DNA of 64,000 nt from an uncultured Collinsella sp. (GCA_900757595.1 CAAEOL010000023.1:1-64000), one strand, 5' to 3'; shown: positions 48,181 through 56,611, counted from the stretch's first letter. Made by a program: numbers and translations. The notes: generated by a model from the letters alone, not told the origin.

Positions 48181-49185
48181 ATGGCCGCTGTTAAAAAATC
48201 GGTTTCCGTCAAAGATGTGGCGCGCCTCGCGGGCGTCTCGGAACAGACGGTCTCGCGCACCGTGCACGATTCGCCCAGCGTGCGCCCCGAGACCAAGGAG
48301 CGCGTGCGCGCCGCCATGCGCGAACTTGGCTACCGTCCAAACTTTGCCGGCCGGTCACTGCGCCGCGGCAAGTTCAAGACGGTCGGCGTCGCCATGTTCA
48401 ACATTACCGGCACCGGCAACCTCGACCGTATGGAGGGTTTTGCCGCCGCTGCCGACAAGCACGGCTATGCCATCACCCTTATTAAAGTAGATGGACATCC
48501 CTATACCCTCGAGAGCGCATCGTCGCGCATGAGCGCGCTGCCGGTGGACGGCATGGTCGTGATCATGAACCGCATGCCGGCGGATTTTGGCACCTTTGAG
48601 CCGCTGCCCGGCATGCAGACGGTGCTCGTTACCATGTTGGAGCACCCGCTGTGCTCGACGGTCGACAACGACCAGTTCGATTGCTCGCGCCAAGTTGTCG
48701 AGTACTTGCTGGGGCAGGGGCACAAGACCGTGCACTTTATCTCGTGTCCCGAGCGCTCGCTTTCGGGCATGCGGCGCGAGGAGGGCTGGCGTGAGACATT
48801 GCGTGCGCATGGTATTGAGCCGCCGCGACTCGTCCGTGGCGATTGGACGGCACAGAGCGGATATGCTGCCGGCAAGGTGCTTGCGGACGATTCGACCTGT
48901 ACGGCCATTTATGCTTCCAATGACGCCATGGCATACGGTTGCATTCGCGGGCTCGAGTCGCGCGGAAAGCGCGTGCCCGAGGACGTGAGCGTGGTGGGTG
49001 TCGATGACAGCCTGGGCGATATCGTGCCCGACCGTCGCCTGACCACCGTGCGCTTTGACAACAGGCGTGTCGGCATGTGGGCAGTCGATAAGATCGCCAG
49101 TGCCGAGGGGGGTGCGTCTGGCGTGGAGCACATGCTGATCCCCGGCGTGCTCGTAGAGGGCGATACGGTGCGCGATTTGCGCTAG
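48181..49185 (+). CDS. LacI-family regulator, cassette 3
   Basis: This 334-residue LacI protein starts MAAVKKSVSVKDVARLAGVS, with helix-turn-helix EQTVSRTVHDSPSV, hinge NFAGRSLRRG and an effector domain (VDGMVVIMNRMPADFG, YLLGQGHKTVHFISCPER, AIYASNDAMAYGCIRGL, VSVVGVDDSLGD). It should control the divergent lacE-lacG of cassette 3. ATG 48181 is chosen by alignment with the paralogues; the ribosome site (AGAAAGAT) is poor. An upstream ATG at 48142 has none. Confidence 0.87.
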   Translation: MAAVKKSVSVKDVARLAGVSEQTVSRTVHDSPSVRPETKERVRAAMRELGYRPNFAGRSLRRGKFKTVGVAMFNITGTGNLDRMEGFAAAADKHGYAITLIKVDGHPYTLESASSRMSALPVDGMVVIMNRMPADFGTFEPLPGMQTVLVTMLEHPLCSTVDNDQFDCSRQVVEYLLGQGHKTVHFISCPERSLSGMRREEGWRETLRAHGIEPPRLVRGDWTAQSGYAAGKVLADDSTCTAIYASNDAMAYGCIRGLESRGKRVPEDVSVVGVDDSLGDIVPDRRLTTVRFDNRRVGMWAVDKIASAEGGASGVEHMLIPGVLVEGDTVRDLR

Positions 49186-49245
49186 GGCGCGGTCCTGTTT
49201 GGGTTTCCGTTAATCATGTTTGATATTGTTCGAAATGGTTTGGAA

Positions 49246-49275
49246 ACCGTTCACGGGCGAAAATTGACCGTTCAT
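49246..49275 (-). promoter_or_regulatory. Paired GTGAACGGT motifs before lacF
   Basis: ACCGTTCAC (49246-49254) and ACCGTTCAT (49267-49275) are reverse-oriented copies of GTGAACGGT, again exactly 21 bases apart. Confidence 0.5.
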
Positions 49276-49296
49276 AGCTTGAAATTATGTTTTGCG

Positions 49297-49317
49297 TTGT
49301 TCTTTTTTGTTTGAATG
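49297..49317. promoter_or_regulatory. LacR/DeoR-type operator before lacF
   Basis: TTGTTC-TTTTTT-GTTTGAATG; the same outer bases occur at 32108-32128 before the DeoR-type gene. TGTTT-like steps repeat about every 10 bases through 49289-49325, a known LacR habit. Confidence 0.6.
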
Positions 49318-49399
49318 TTAATGTTTCTGCCATACAGAACGCAGCGCGTATGCCCGGACGCGATGCTCTCCATTGGTTCATATGTGAAAGGAACGCAAT

Positions 49400-49738
49400 A
49401 TGGCAACCAAAGAAGAAATCTCGATGGTTGGATTCGAGATCGTCGCATACGCAGGTGACGCCCAGACCGATCTGCTTGCAGCGCTCGATGCTGCTCGCGA
49501 GGGTGATTTTGAGAAGGCCGAGCAGCTGCACAAGGATGCCAGCGATGCGCTCATCGGTGCCCACGACACGCAGACCAAGCTGCTTTCGCAGGAGGCCGGC
49601 GGTGGCGAGATGGAGATGACCTTCATCATGGCTCACGCTCAGGACACTCTCATGACCACCATGATCCTGGAGAAGCAGACCCGCTTTACCATCGATGCCT
49701 ATAAGCGCATCGCCGCACTCGAGGCTAAGCTCGCCTAA
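49400..49738 (+). CDS. lacF: PTS IIA component, lactose/cellobiose family
   Basis: The 112-residue helical trimer-forming protein starts MATKEEISMVGFEIVAYAGD. Active His79 lies in MTFIMAHAQDTLMTT and Asp82 is the expected trimer metal ligand. The HxTQTKLLSQEA region is also conserved. It carries phosphate from HPr to the IIB domains of the lactose-type permeases. It is the only IIA of this family in the window and lies beyond cassette 3, so it presumably serves all three IICB proteins. GAAAGGAACGCAAT precedes the ATG. Confidence 0.93.
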   Translation: MATKEEISMVGFEIVAYAGDAQTDLLAALDAAREGDFEKAEQLHKDASDALIGAHDTQTKLLSQEAGGGEMEMTFIMAHAQDTLMTTMILEKQTRFTIDAYKRIAALEAKLA

Positions 49739-49770
49739 CGAGCCTTCACAACCAAGTCCCCTTCAAAAAA

Positions 49771-49800
49771 CCCTGCCGCAAACTCGCGGTAGGGCTTTTT
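49771..49800. terminator. Terminator after lacF
   Basis: CCCTgCCGC pairs with GCGGtAGGG around AAACTC (approximate), followed by CTTTTT; AAAAAA precedes it, so it may work both ways. Confidence 0.8.
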
Positions 49801-49812
49801 CTGTTTACCCGG

Positions 49813-49905
49813 CACTTGGGGATGTTCCTTATCTGCCGGCAGTTTGGGACACTCCTTTAGTCATTGGGGACGTTCCTAAACGACTAGTCGTTGGGGACAG
49901 CCTTG
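49813..49905. repeat. Cluster of GGGACGTTCC-type repeats, copy 1
   Basis: Four short units GGGGATGTTCC, GGGACACTCC, GGGGACGTTCC and GGGGACAGCC, joined by CTGCCGGCAGT and AGTCATT, recur in the same order at 54797-54896. The unit is not a promoter or terminator I recognise. Confidence 0.55.
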
Positions 49906-49991
49906 GGGCTTCTGCACGCCCTCCCGTTCGGTTTTTTACTGGGTGGGTATACTTTCCACCGCATTACAGACCGGAATGAGGAGGTATCCAA

Positions 49992-51005
49992 ATGCCGGAC
50001 AACGGATCGATTCAAAAGAGAGACGCGCACGAGATGGCTCATGGACGTCCTGTCCAGATAACCGAGCACACGACGGTAACCGAGCTGCAGCCCAGCCTGT
50101 CCGATGTCGTGTGCGCAAACAAAAAGCTGCAGATTGGCTTTATCGTTGCGCTCGTGGTACTGGCGCTGCTGTCGGGCTTTGTAGCTCGTCCGCATTTCGC
50201 CGATACCAAGACTTGGGACTCCACCATCGAGGTCATCGATCAAAAGAAGGGCAATGTTTTGGCGCTTACGACCTCGTGCGTCGCCCTATCTGCGGGTATC
50301 ACTGCGCTGCCGGGCGATACGGGAACGCCGGTTGCCGAGCAGCTCGCGCAGCTTTCGGGTAACTTGGGCATCGTGCTTGCCGTGCTCTACCTCGAGAAAT
50401 ACCTGCTGACCATTTTGTGGTCGGTTGGCCTGGGCATCCTGATCCCGTTTGCGCTGGTGCTCTTTGCGGTGTCGCTCGGCATTCACGGGCGCTGGAGCAC
50501 GAGCGCCGTCCTGCGCCGCGTGGCGACTCGCGTGCTGGTGGTCGCCATGATCGGAATGGCCTTGGTGCCTGCAAGCGTATGGGTGTCGCAAAAGGTCGAC
50601 GAAACGTATCGAGTGAGCATCGAGCAAGCCGAGCAAAAGGCGGCCGACGCTGCGGGTGTGGCAGATGGCGACAGCTCCAAAGCAAGCAAGAAAAAGACCG
50701 AGTCCACAGAGTCCAAGAATGTGCTTGAGCAGCTTGCCGACGGCGCCTCGGGTCTCGTCACATCGGTGACCAGCGGTGCCAAGCAGATGACCGATGAAAT
50801 TGTGCAGCAGGTGACCGATCTGATCGAAGGTGTCATCGTGATGATCGTGACCTCGTGCGTGATTCCACTTCTGGTGCTCGCGGCGTTTTTGTGGCTGGGG
50901 CACGTGCTACTGGGGATTGATATTTCCGGCCCGGCGAACTATTTGACGGGTCGCTTTCTGAGCGCTCCGTCCAAACATGCCAAGAGGAGCGGACGGTCTG
51001 AGTAG
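49992..51005 (+). CDS. Hypothetical integral membrane protein
   Basis: This 337-residue protein has about five membrane spans: IGFIVALVVLALLSGFVA (near 50), a re-entrant or short span near 90-130, LLTILWSVGLGILIPFALVL, VLVVAMIGMALVPASVWV and a C-terminal IVMIVTSCVIPLLVLAAFLW. Between the fourth and fifth spans is a Lys/Glu/Ser-rich extracytoplasmic or cytoplasmic loop with coiled-coil character (IEQAEQKAADAAGV). I do not know the family. It is probably a single-gene unit between lacF and lacA with its own terminator. A strong GAGGAGG lies before ATG 49992. Confidence 0.7.
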   Translation: MPDNGSIQKRDAHEMAHGRPVQITEHTTVTELQPSLSDVVCANKKLQIGFIVALVVLALLSGFVARPHFADTKTWDSTIEVIDQKKGNVLALTTSCVALSAGITALPGDTGTPVAEQLAQLSGNLGIVLAVLYLEKYLLTILWSVGLGILIPFALVLFAVSLGIHGRWSTSAVLRRVATRVLVVAMIGMALVPASVWVSQKVDETYRVSIEQAEQKAADAAGVADGDSSKASKKKTESTESKNVLEQLADGASGLVTSVTSGAKQMTDEIVQQVTDLIEGVIVMIVTSCVIPLLVLAAFLWLGHVLLGIDISGPANYLTGRFLSAPSKHAKRSGRSE

Positions 51006-51041
51006 CTAAAACAGCTGTATATACCGGGAAATACCGCCGAA

Positions 51042-51075
51042 GGGCGGCCGAGACACGTTCTCGGTCGCCCTTTTG
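51042..51075 (+). terminator. Rho-independent terminator
   Basis: GGGCGgCCGAG pairs with CTCGGtCGCCC and is followed by TTTTGTTTG. Confidence 0.85.
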
Positions 51076-51132
51076 TTTGTTGAACACATGGTCGCTACGT
51101 CCGCACCGGGTCCAAACGGTCGGCAACCATCC

Positions 51133-51219
51133 GTGAACGGTATTTGTTCAAAAAAGAACAAAGATAAACAAATAGTTGTTGCAGTCGATGTTCGAATGTG
51201 TTCAAATAAACATGAACAG
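51133..51219. promoter_or_regulatory. Operator region before lacAB
   Basis: GTGAACGGT lies at 51133-51141. On the minus strand, TTGTTCTTTTTTG (complement of 51149-51161) and CTGTTC-ATGTTT-ATTTGAACA (complement of 51199-51219) match the DeoR-type sites at 49297 and 32108. The palindrome TGTTC-AAAAAA-GAACA (51145-51160) overlaps the first. Confidence 0.55.
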
Positions 51220-51312
51220 TGAAGAACCGCACATTCAGATGCCCGGACCTGAACGCGATTCAACACTTCCAAACAGAAACTACGCACCTGCGTATCTCTC
51301 AAGGAGGATGTC

Positions 51313-51741
51313 ATGAGGGTTGTAATCGCTTCCGATGCCGACGGTATGTCGATGAAGGAGTCCATCAAGGAGATGCTCATCGCCGACGGTCACGAGGTCG
51401 TCGACTATTCCGAGACCCCTGCCGCGGACTTTGTCGATTCCGCGACCGCCGTTGCCAAGGACCTGCTGGAGCACAAGGATTCCCAGGGCTTCGCATTCGA
51501 TAAGTATGGCGTCGGCTCCTATATGGCCGCCGTCAAGATTAAGGGCATGGTCGTCGCCAACATTTCCGACGAGCGTTCCGCCTACATGACCCGCGAGCAC
51601 AACGGCTCGCGCATGGTCACCATGGGCCCGGGCGTTGTGGGCACCGAGGTCGCCAAGAAGATCGCCCGCGAGTTCCTGCGCGCCCAGTACGCCGGCGGCC
51701 GTCACCAGATCCGTGTCGACATGCTCAACAAGATGGCCTAA
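51313..51741 (+). CDS. lacA: Galactose-6-phosphate isomerase subunit LacA
   Basis: This 142-residue RpiB-fold protein is close to Gram-positive LacA: MRVVIASDADGMSMKESIKE at the start, KYGVGSYMAAVKIKGMVVAN, SDERSAYMTREHNGSRMVTM and the end GGRHQIRVDMLNKMA. With LacB it forms the heteromeric enzyme turning galactose-6-phosphate into tagatose-6-phosphate. The catalytic Cys sits in LacB, and LacA has Tyr/Gly in that place (KYGVGS), as in the family. AAGGAGGATGTC precedes the ATG. LacB follows after 63 bases. Confidence 0.95.
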   Translation: MRVVIASDADGMSMKESIKEMLIADGHEVVDYSETPAADFVDSATAVAKDLLEHKDSQGFAFDKYGVGSYMAAVKIKGMVVANISDERSAYMTREHNGSRMVTMGPGVVGTEVAKKIAREFLRAQYAGGRHQIRVDMLNKMA

Positions 51742-51804
51742 CGAGAGCCACCGAGAACTCGAACTTCTACCTCAACTTGTGAATTCAGACGAAAGGACGT
51801 TCTG

Positions 51805-52329
51805 ATGAAGAAGACCATCGCAATCGGTTGCGACCATATCGTTACGGACGAGAAGATCTATCTGGCCGACCGCCTGGAGCAGGCTGGCTACAAGGTGCTT
51901 GACTGCGGCACCTACAGCCACACCCGTACGCACTATCCCATCTACGGTAAGGCCGTGGGCGAGGCTGTTGCCAGCGGCAAGGCCGACTTTGGCGTGGCCC
52001 TGTGCGGCACCGGCATCGGCATCACCAACGCCGTCAACAAGGTTCCCGGCGCCCGCTGCGCCCTGGTTCGCGACATGACCTCTGCCCTGTATGCCCGTCG
52101 CGAGCTCAACGCCAACATCGTGGGCTTTGGCGGCAAGATCACCGGCGAGTTCCTGATGGCCGACATCATGCTTGCCTTCCTGGAGGAGCCCTACGAGAAG
52201 ACCCCCGAGCACGATGCCCTGATTGCCAAGATCGATGCCTGCAATAAGGCCGACGCTGAGGCTCAGGCTGACCCGCACTTCTTTGACGAGTTCCTCGAGA
52301 AGTGGGACCGTGGCGAATACCACGACTAA
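51805..52329 (+). CDS. lacB: Galactose-6-phosphate isomerase subunit LacB
   Basis: This 174-residue catalytic partner of LacA starts [20 protein letters not shown]. It carries the catalytic Cys loop [20 protein letters not shown], the substrate His in [33 protein letters not shown] and the Gram-positive LacB end [17 protein letters not shown]. It completes the isomerase of the tagatose pathway. GAAAGGACGTTCTG precedes the ATG. No terminator with a U-tract follows, so transcription may run toward the epimerase-kinase pair. Confidence 0.95.
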   Translation: MKKTIAIGCDHIVTDEKIYLADRLEQAGYKVLDCGTYSHTRTHYPIYGKAVGEAVASGKADFGVALCGTGIGITNAVNKVPGARCALVRDMTSALYARRELNANIVGFGGKITGEFLMADIMLAFLEEPYEKTPEHDALIAKIDACNKADAEAQADPHFFDEFLEKWDRGEYHD

Positions 52330-52333
52330 GGAG

Positions 52334-52361
52334 GTTACGCGGTTTTGCCAAACCGCGTAAC
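52334..52361. repeat. GTTACGCGGTTT hairpin after lacB
   Basis: GTTACGCGGTTT pairs perfectly with AAACCGCGTAAC around TGCC, without a U-tract. The left arm recurs at 54581-54592 after the second lacC, with a GACGCTGCGCGG tail downstream in both places. Confidence 0.55.
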
Positions 52362-52708
52362 GGGTCGACGCTGCGCGGCGCTCAGGCACCCCATCTCGCC
52401 GCTTAAACCGTCGCTCGCGTACATGAAGTACGCGTCGCTCCTCTTTCGCGGCGACCTGGGGCACCTGATCGCCGCTCGCTGACGTTGGGGACACCTGTGG
52501 GGTTTGTCCTTGTTGTTGCGAAGCTTTCTGGTACAGCTAGCTGCTCCGATAACACGTTTGCTTGCTTGGCTTGAGTGCTTCGCTCTTGGCGGTCCCCGGC
52601 ATTCTGCAGCTTTTCAATTGACGGCTCGCGTTTCTGTGAGGGGGCGCGGGCCGGTTTTCTATCAGCCCTATTGACTTGGCGGGCTGTCGTAAGAAAGGGA
52701 AGGCTCCT
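52362..52708. other. Intergenic region lacB to epimerase
   Basis: Contains a GTTGGGGACACC unit at 52485-52496 related to the GGGACGTTCC repeats, and otherwise no gene or clear promoter. Confidence 0.4.
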
Positions 52709-53590
52709 ATGGAGTTTGTTCTTGATAACGGTTCTATCCGCGTGGCACTGAGCACGGCGGGCGGGTCGTTCACTTCTATTACGGCCAACGGCCGTGAGTA
52801 CCTGTGGCAGGGCGACCCGGCGGTGTGGTCGGGCCAGGCACCCATTTGTTTCCCGATCTGCGGCGGCCTTCGTGACGGTCGCGCAATGACCATGGGCGGC
52901 CGCGAGGTCAAGCTCGCCCGCCACGGCTTTGCTCGCAAGCAGGAGTGGAAGCTCGAGGAGCAGAGCGACAACATGGTTGTGCTGAGCTTAAGCTCTGCCG
53001 ACCATGCCGAGTTGCTCGAACAGTACCCGTATCCGTTTAAGATCGTTGCTCGTTACACGATCGATGCGGAGAAGGTGGCCGTGTCGTACGAGGTGACCAA
53101 TGAGGGCACCGAGGACATGCCGTTCTTTGTGGGCGGTCACCCTGGCTTTAAGTGCCCGCTTGACGAGGGCGAGTCCTACGACGACTACGAGCTCCGTTTT
53201 GAGCAGCGCGGGGCCGCCGAGCTCTGTACTGCCGTTCCCTCGACGGGCCTGATTGATGTTGAGCATCGCAGCAAGAACCCGATGGTTGGCCATGACCTGC
53301 CGCTGACCCACGAACTCTTTGACTTCGCAGAGACCATCTTTGACGTGCTCGAGAGCCGCGTGGTTACGTTGACCAAGAAAACCGAGGACAAGGGCGTGCG
53401 CCTGACGTTCCCCGATATGCCGTACCTGATTGTGTGGAGCAAGCCCGAGGGCGACTTTGTGGCTGTTGAACCGTGGGGTGGTCTGTCCACCTGCTCCGAC
53501 GAGGACGATATTCTGGAGCACAAGCGTGGCTGCCTGGTGGCCAAGCCGGGGGAGACCGTCACTCGCGGCTTTGAGATCGAGATCCTTTAA
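52709..53590 (+). CDS. Aldose-1-epimerase-like protein, copy 2
   Basis: At 293 residues this is the same length as, and clearly a duplicate of, the protein at 26385: STAGGSFTSITANGREYLWQ, GDPAVWSGQAPICFPICGGL, NEGTEDMPFFVGGHPGFKCP and AVEPWGGLSTCSDEDDILEH. It belongs to the mutarotase-like LacX group that accompanies tagatose pathway genes. ATG 52709 follows GGGAAGGCTCCT. Only 53 bases separate it from lacC copy 2. Confidence 0.87.
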   Translation: MEFVLDNGSIRVALSTAGGSFTSITANGREYLWQGDPAVWSGQAPICFPICGGLRDGRAMTMGGREVKLARHGFARKQEWKLEEQSDNMVVLSLSSADHAELLEQYPYPFKIVARYTIDAEKVAVSYEVTNEGTEDMPFFVGGHPGFKCPLDEGESYDDYELRFEQRGAAELCTAVPSTGLIDVEHRSKNPMVGHDLPLTHELFDFAETIFDVLESRVVTLTKKTEDKGVRLTFPDMPYLIVWSKPEGDFVAVEPWGGLSTCSDEDDILEHKRGCLVAKPGETVTRGFEIEIL

Positions 53591-53643
53591 CGAGTTATCG
53601 TATGTTTGGGGCGGGTTATGCCGTCCCGGAACAGGAGTTCAAC

Positions 53644-54579
53644 ATGATTCTGACCGTTACCATGAACCCGTCGATTGATACGCGCTATCAGCTCGACAAG
53701 CTGATCATCGACGATGTTAACCGTGTGACGCCCGAAAAGACCGCTGGCGGCAAGGGCCTCAACGTGAGCCGTGTGTTGCTGCAGTTGGGCGACGATGTGC
53801 TCGCGACTGGTCTGCTCGGCGGCCACATGGGTGCCTATATGGCCGAGCTTATGGATGCCGACGGCGTCAAGAACGACTTTGTGCCCATCGCCGGTGAGAC
53901 GCGTATTTGCCTGAATATCCTGCACGAGGGTAATCAGACCGAGCTGCTGGAGAGCGGTCCGCAGATCGCCCCGGCCGAGCTCGAGGCCTTTACGGCCAAG
54001 TTTGCCGAGCTTGCAGCGAAGGCGGACGTTGTGACGCTTTCGGGCTCGCTGCCGCGTGGCGTCGATGCCGGCTACTATGCCGAGCTCGTCAAGATCGCCG
54101 AGGAGGCGGGCGCCAAGGTGCTGCTCGACACCTCGGGTGCATCGCTTGAGGCCGCGCTGGAGTCTGACGCTAAGCCTGAGCTCGTAAAGCCCAACCTGAC
54201 CGAGATTAACGGCCTGCTGGGTACGTCCTTTACGACCGATGATGTCGATGCCCTGCGCGAGGCGCTTGCCGCCGATGACCGCTTTGCCGGTATTCCCTGG
54301 GTCGTCGTTTCGATGGGCGCCGCCGGTTCGGTGGGCTTCCATGAGGGCCGCGCGTTCCGCGCCAAGACGCCCGCGATTGCGGCTGTGAACGCAACGGGTT
54401 CCGGTGACTCGACCATCGCCGGCTTTGCGCATGCCATTGCGGCTGGTGCCGACGACGTCACGGTGCTCAAGACCGCCAATACCTGCGGCAAGCTCAACGC
54501 CATGGATCCCAAGACCGGCCACCTGGTCATGGACCGCTGGGACGAGATCTTCAACAACGTTGAAGTAACGGAGCTTTAG
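53644..54579 (+). CDS. lacC: Tagatose-6-phosphate kinase (LacC-type PfkB), copy 2
   Basis: This 311-residue PfkB kinase has the same length as the copy at 27326 and differs only at scattered positions. It shows MILTVTMNPSIDTRYQLDKL, KTAGGKGLNVSRVLLQLGDD, VVTLSGSLPRG, KPNLTEINGLLG and NATGSGDSTIAGFAHAI. In this place, after lacA and lacB, it provides the tagatose-6-phosphate kinase step. CAGGAGTTCAAC precedes the ATG. Confidence 0.9.
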   Translation: MILTVTMNPSIDTRYQLDKLIIDDVNRVTPEKTAGGKGLNVSRVLLQLGDDVLATGLLGGHMGAYMAELMDADGVKNDFVPIAGETRICLNILHEGNQTELLESGPQIAPAELEAFTAKFAELAAKADVVTLSGSLPRGVDAGYYAELVKIAEEAGAKVLLDTSGASLEAALESDAKPELVKPNLTEINGLLGTSFTTDDVDALREALAADDRFAGIPWVVVSMGAAGSVGFHEGRAFRAKTPAIAAVNATGSGDSTIAGFAHAIAAGADDVTVLKTANTCGKLNAMDPKTGHLVMDRWDEIFNNVEVTEL

Positions 54580-54900
54580 GGTTACGCGGTTTACCAAACC
54601 TATTGGTTCCGCCGTTCTACCGAACGGCGGACCGGCCGACGCTGCGCGGGCCGCATTTGGACAATCTGACGTTCAACTTCAAGGGCGCGACCAGAAGGTC
54701 AGCGCCCTTTCGTTTCGCGTCACCTTGTCTCAAATGCGACCCGCTCGCTGTCCGTCCTCTACCTGCGGCGTTGTCTTGCTCCGGATGCGGCAGTTAGGGA
54801 CGTTCCTTTTCTGCCGGCAGTCTGGGACATTCCTTGGGGTAGTCATTGGGGACGTTCTTTAATAACTAGTCGTTTAAGAACGTCCCCGATGACTACACTC
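54580..54900. other. Repeat-rich gap between lacC and galT
   Basis: Contains a GTTACGCGGTTT arm (54581-54592), a second cluster of GGGACGTTCC-type units (54797-54830) and an inverted repeat (54839-54896; GTAGTCATTGGGGACGTTC with its complement). No gene is seen. Confidence 0.55.
54839..54896. repeat. Inverted repeat built from GGGACGTTCC units
   Basis: GTAGTCATTGGGGACGTTC on the left pairs with GAACGTCCCCGATGACTAC on the right (one mismatch), around AATAACTAGTCGT. A CGACTAGTCGTT relative occurs at 49881-49893. Confidence 0.6.
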
Positions 54901-54940
54901 AAAAACGGCGCCCGTCGGCGATGTTGCCGGCGGGCGCCGT
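54901..54940 (-). terminator. Terminator of the galKT operon
   Basis: On the minus strand ACGGCGCCCGcCGGC pairs with GCCGaCGGGCGCCGT and is followed by TTTTTG, about 50 bases past galT. Confidence 0.85.
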
Positions 54941-54991
54941 TGTCATGTGGGCGGTTATGTTGTGGCCGCTGATGAGGCTCGAACTCGCATG

Positions 54992-56611
54992 CTACAGCGA
55001 GTCGATAAAGCGCTGCTGGGCGGCACGTCCTGCCTCGTCCCACTTAAAGACACCGGCGTTGTCGAGCACGTGGCCAAACACCACGCCGACCTCCTCGTGC
55101 AGGATATCGATGGCGTTGTCGGCCGTAAGCTCGTCGGCGCGGCGAGCAAAGACGTCCTCGGCCCACGCGGCATGGCTGCGACAAAGATCATCGCCCTCGA
55201 GCGCACCGGCAAGATCGTAGCTGGCATCGACCTTGGCTGCCAGTAGATGCTCACGGACAGCGCCAAGCTCGGGAACCAGGCGCGGCGGCAGAATGGCCAG
55301 GCCCATGACCTCGATCAGGCCGATGTTCTCCTTCTTAATGTGGTGGTACTCGGCATGCGGATGGAAAACGCCCAGCGGATGCTCGTCGGTCGTGATGTTG
55401 CAGCGAAGCGCCAGGTAGGCCTCGTAGATTTCGCCGCCGGCATTTCCGCGAGAGTCGACGCGGCGGATGACGGGCGTCACGGTGTTGTGGGCCACGCCGT
55501 CGGCTGTGTGCGCGATGACGCCTACAGACTCATCGGTCCACTCGCGCCAAGCGAGGATAATCTTCTCGGCAGCGTCGAGCAACTGGGCGCGGTCATGCGA
55601 GCGCAGGCGCAGCACCGAGAGCGGCCACTGCAGCACGGTACCGCTGACCTGGTCAAAACCGGGCACGCTAAACTGCGAGACCTCGGCGGCATGCATCATG
55701 GGGAACTCGTGTGCGCCGCCCTGGAAGTGGTCGTGCGACAAGATCGAGCCGCCCACGATGGGCAGGTCGGCGTTGGAGCCGATGAAGTAATGCGGGAACA
55801 GGTCCACAAAATCGAGCAGGCAGGTCAGACCCTTGCGGTCGACGTGCATCGGACGATGCTCGGAGCTCATGGCAATGCAGTGCTCATTAAAGTACGCGTA
55901 CGGGCTGTACTGGAAACCCCAGCGCTCGCCGTCGAGCTGGATGGGGATAACGCGCAGATTCTGGCGGGCGGGGTGAGCGCCACCGTCGGCTGCGGCGGAG
56001 CGTCCGGGGTAGCCCTCGTTTTCAATGCAGAGCTGACAGGCGGGATACTTCTCGCCCGTGTTCTTTGCGGCGCCGGCCGCGGCAATGTCGCGCGGATCCT
56101 TTTCGGGCTTTGACAGGTTGATGGTGATCTCCAGGTCGCCCCAGTTGGTGGGGGTGCTCCATTTGATATTGCGCGCGATGGCGGCACGACGCACGTAGCC
56201 GGCGTCGCAGCACAGACCGTAGAACCAGTCGGTCGCGGCGCGGGGCTCGTTGACGCCCATACGGCCGTTGAATTCCTCGTTTACAACCGAAGGCCTCGGC
56301 ATCAGCACACCCATGATGCGCATGGCGATGCGATCGCGGCCCGATGCCGTATCCTCGGCAGCACCGTTGGCAACGGCGGCCTCGGAAAGCGCGGCAAGCG
56401 TGCCCTCCAGGTCAAAATCGGGGAGCGTATCGGGGTGCAAGAGCGAGAGCTTCTCGTTCTGCAGCGCCCAGGCCATATCGAGCGCCGGTCCCGTAGCGCC
56501 GATGCACTCCAAAATGGTGTTGTAGGCCCAGATGCGGTCGTCCTGTCCGATCATCGATCGGTGGATGGCATACTCAATCAGGCCCTGCGCGGCCTCGCGC
56601 ACATCAGTCAT
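54992..56611 (-). CDS. galT: Galactose-1-phosphate uridylyltransferase, GalT2 type
   Basis: At 539 residues this is the long Firmicutes/Actinobacteria-type GalT, not the HIT-type short one. It converts galactose-1-phosphate plus UDP-glucose to UDP-galactose plus glucose-1-phosphate. Visible parts are LIEYAIHRSMIGQDDRIWAY, FNGRMGVNEPRAATDWFYGL, CIENEGYPGR, HFIGS-type NADLPIVGGSILSHDHFQGG with the catalytic His region, and GVFHPHAEYHHIKKENIGLI. Its start ATG shares bases with the galK stop (TAATG), so the two are translated together. A longer start nine bases upstream is possible. Confidence 0.92.
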   Translation of the reverse strand: MTDVREAAQGLIEYAIHRSMIGQDDRIWAYNTILECIGATGPALDMAWALQNEKLSLLHPDTLPDFDLEGTLAALSEAAVANGAAEDTASGRDRIAMRIMGVLMPRPSVVNEEFNGRMGVNEPRAATDWFYGLCCDAGYVRRAAIARNIKWSTPTNWGDLEITINLSKPEKDPRDIAAAGAAKNTGEKYPACQLCIENEGYPGRSAAADGGAHPARQNLRVIPIQLDGERWGFQYSPYAYFNEHCIAMSSEHRPMHVDRKGLTCLLDFVDLFPHYFIGSNADLPIVGGSILSHDHFQGGAHEFPMMHAAEVSQFSVPGFDQVSGTVLQWPLSVLRLRSHDRAQLLDAAEKIILAWREWTDESVGVIAHTADGVAHNTVTPVIRRVDSRGNAGGEIYEAYLALRCNITTDEHPLGVFHPHAEYHHIKKENIGLIEVMGLAILPPRLVPELGAVREHLLAAKVDASYDLAGALEGDDLCRSHAAWAEDVFARRADELTADNAIDILHEEVGVVFGHVLDNAGVFKWDEAGRAAQQRFIDSL

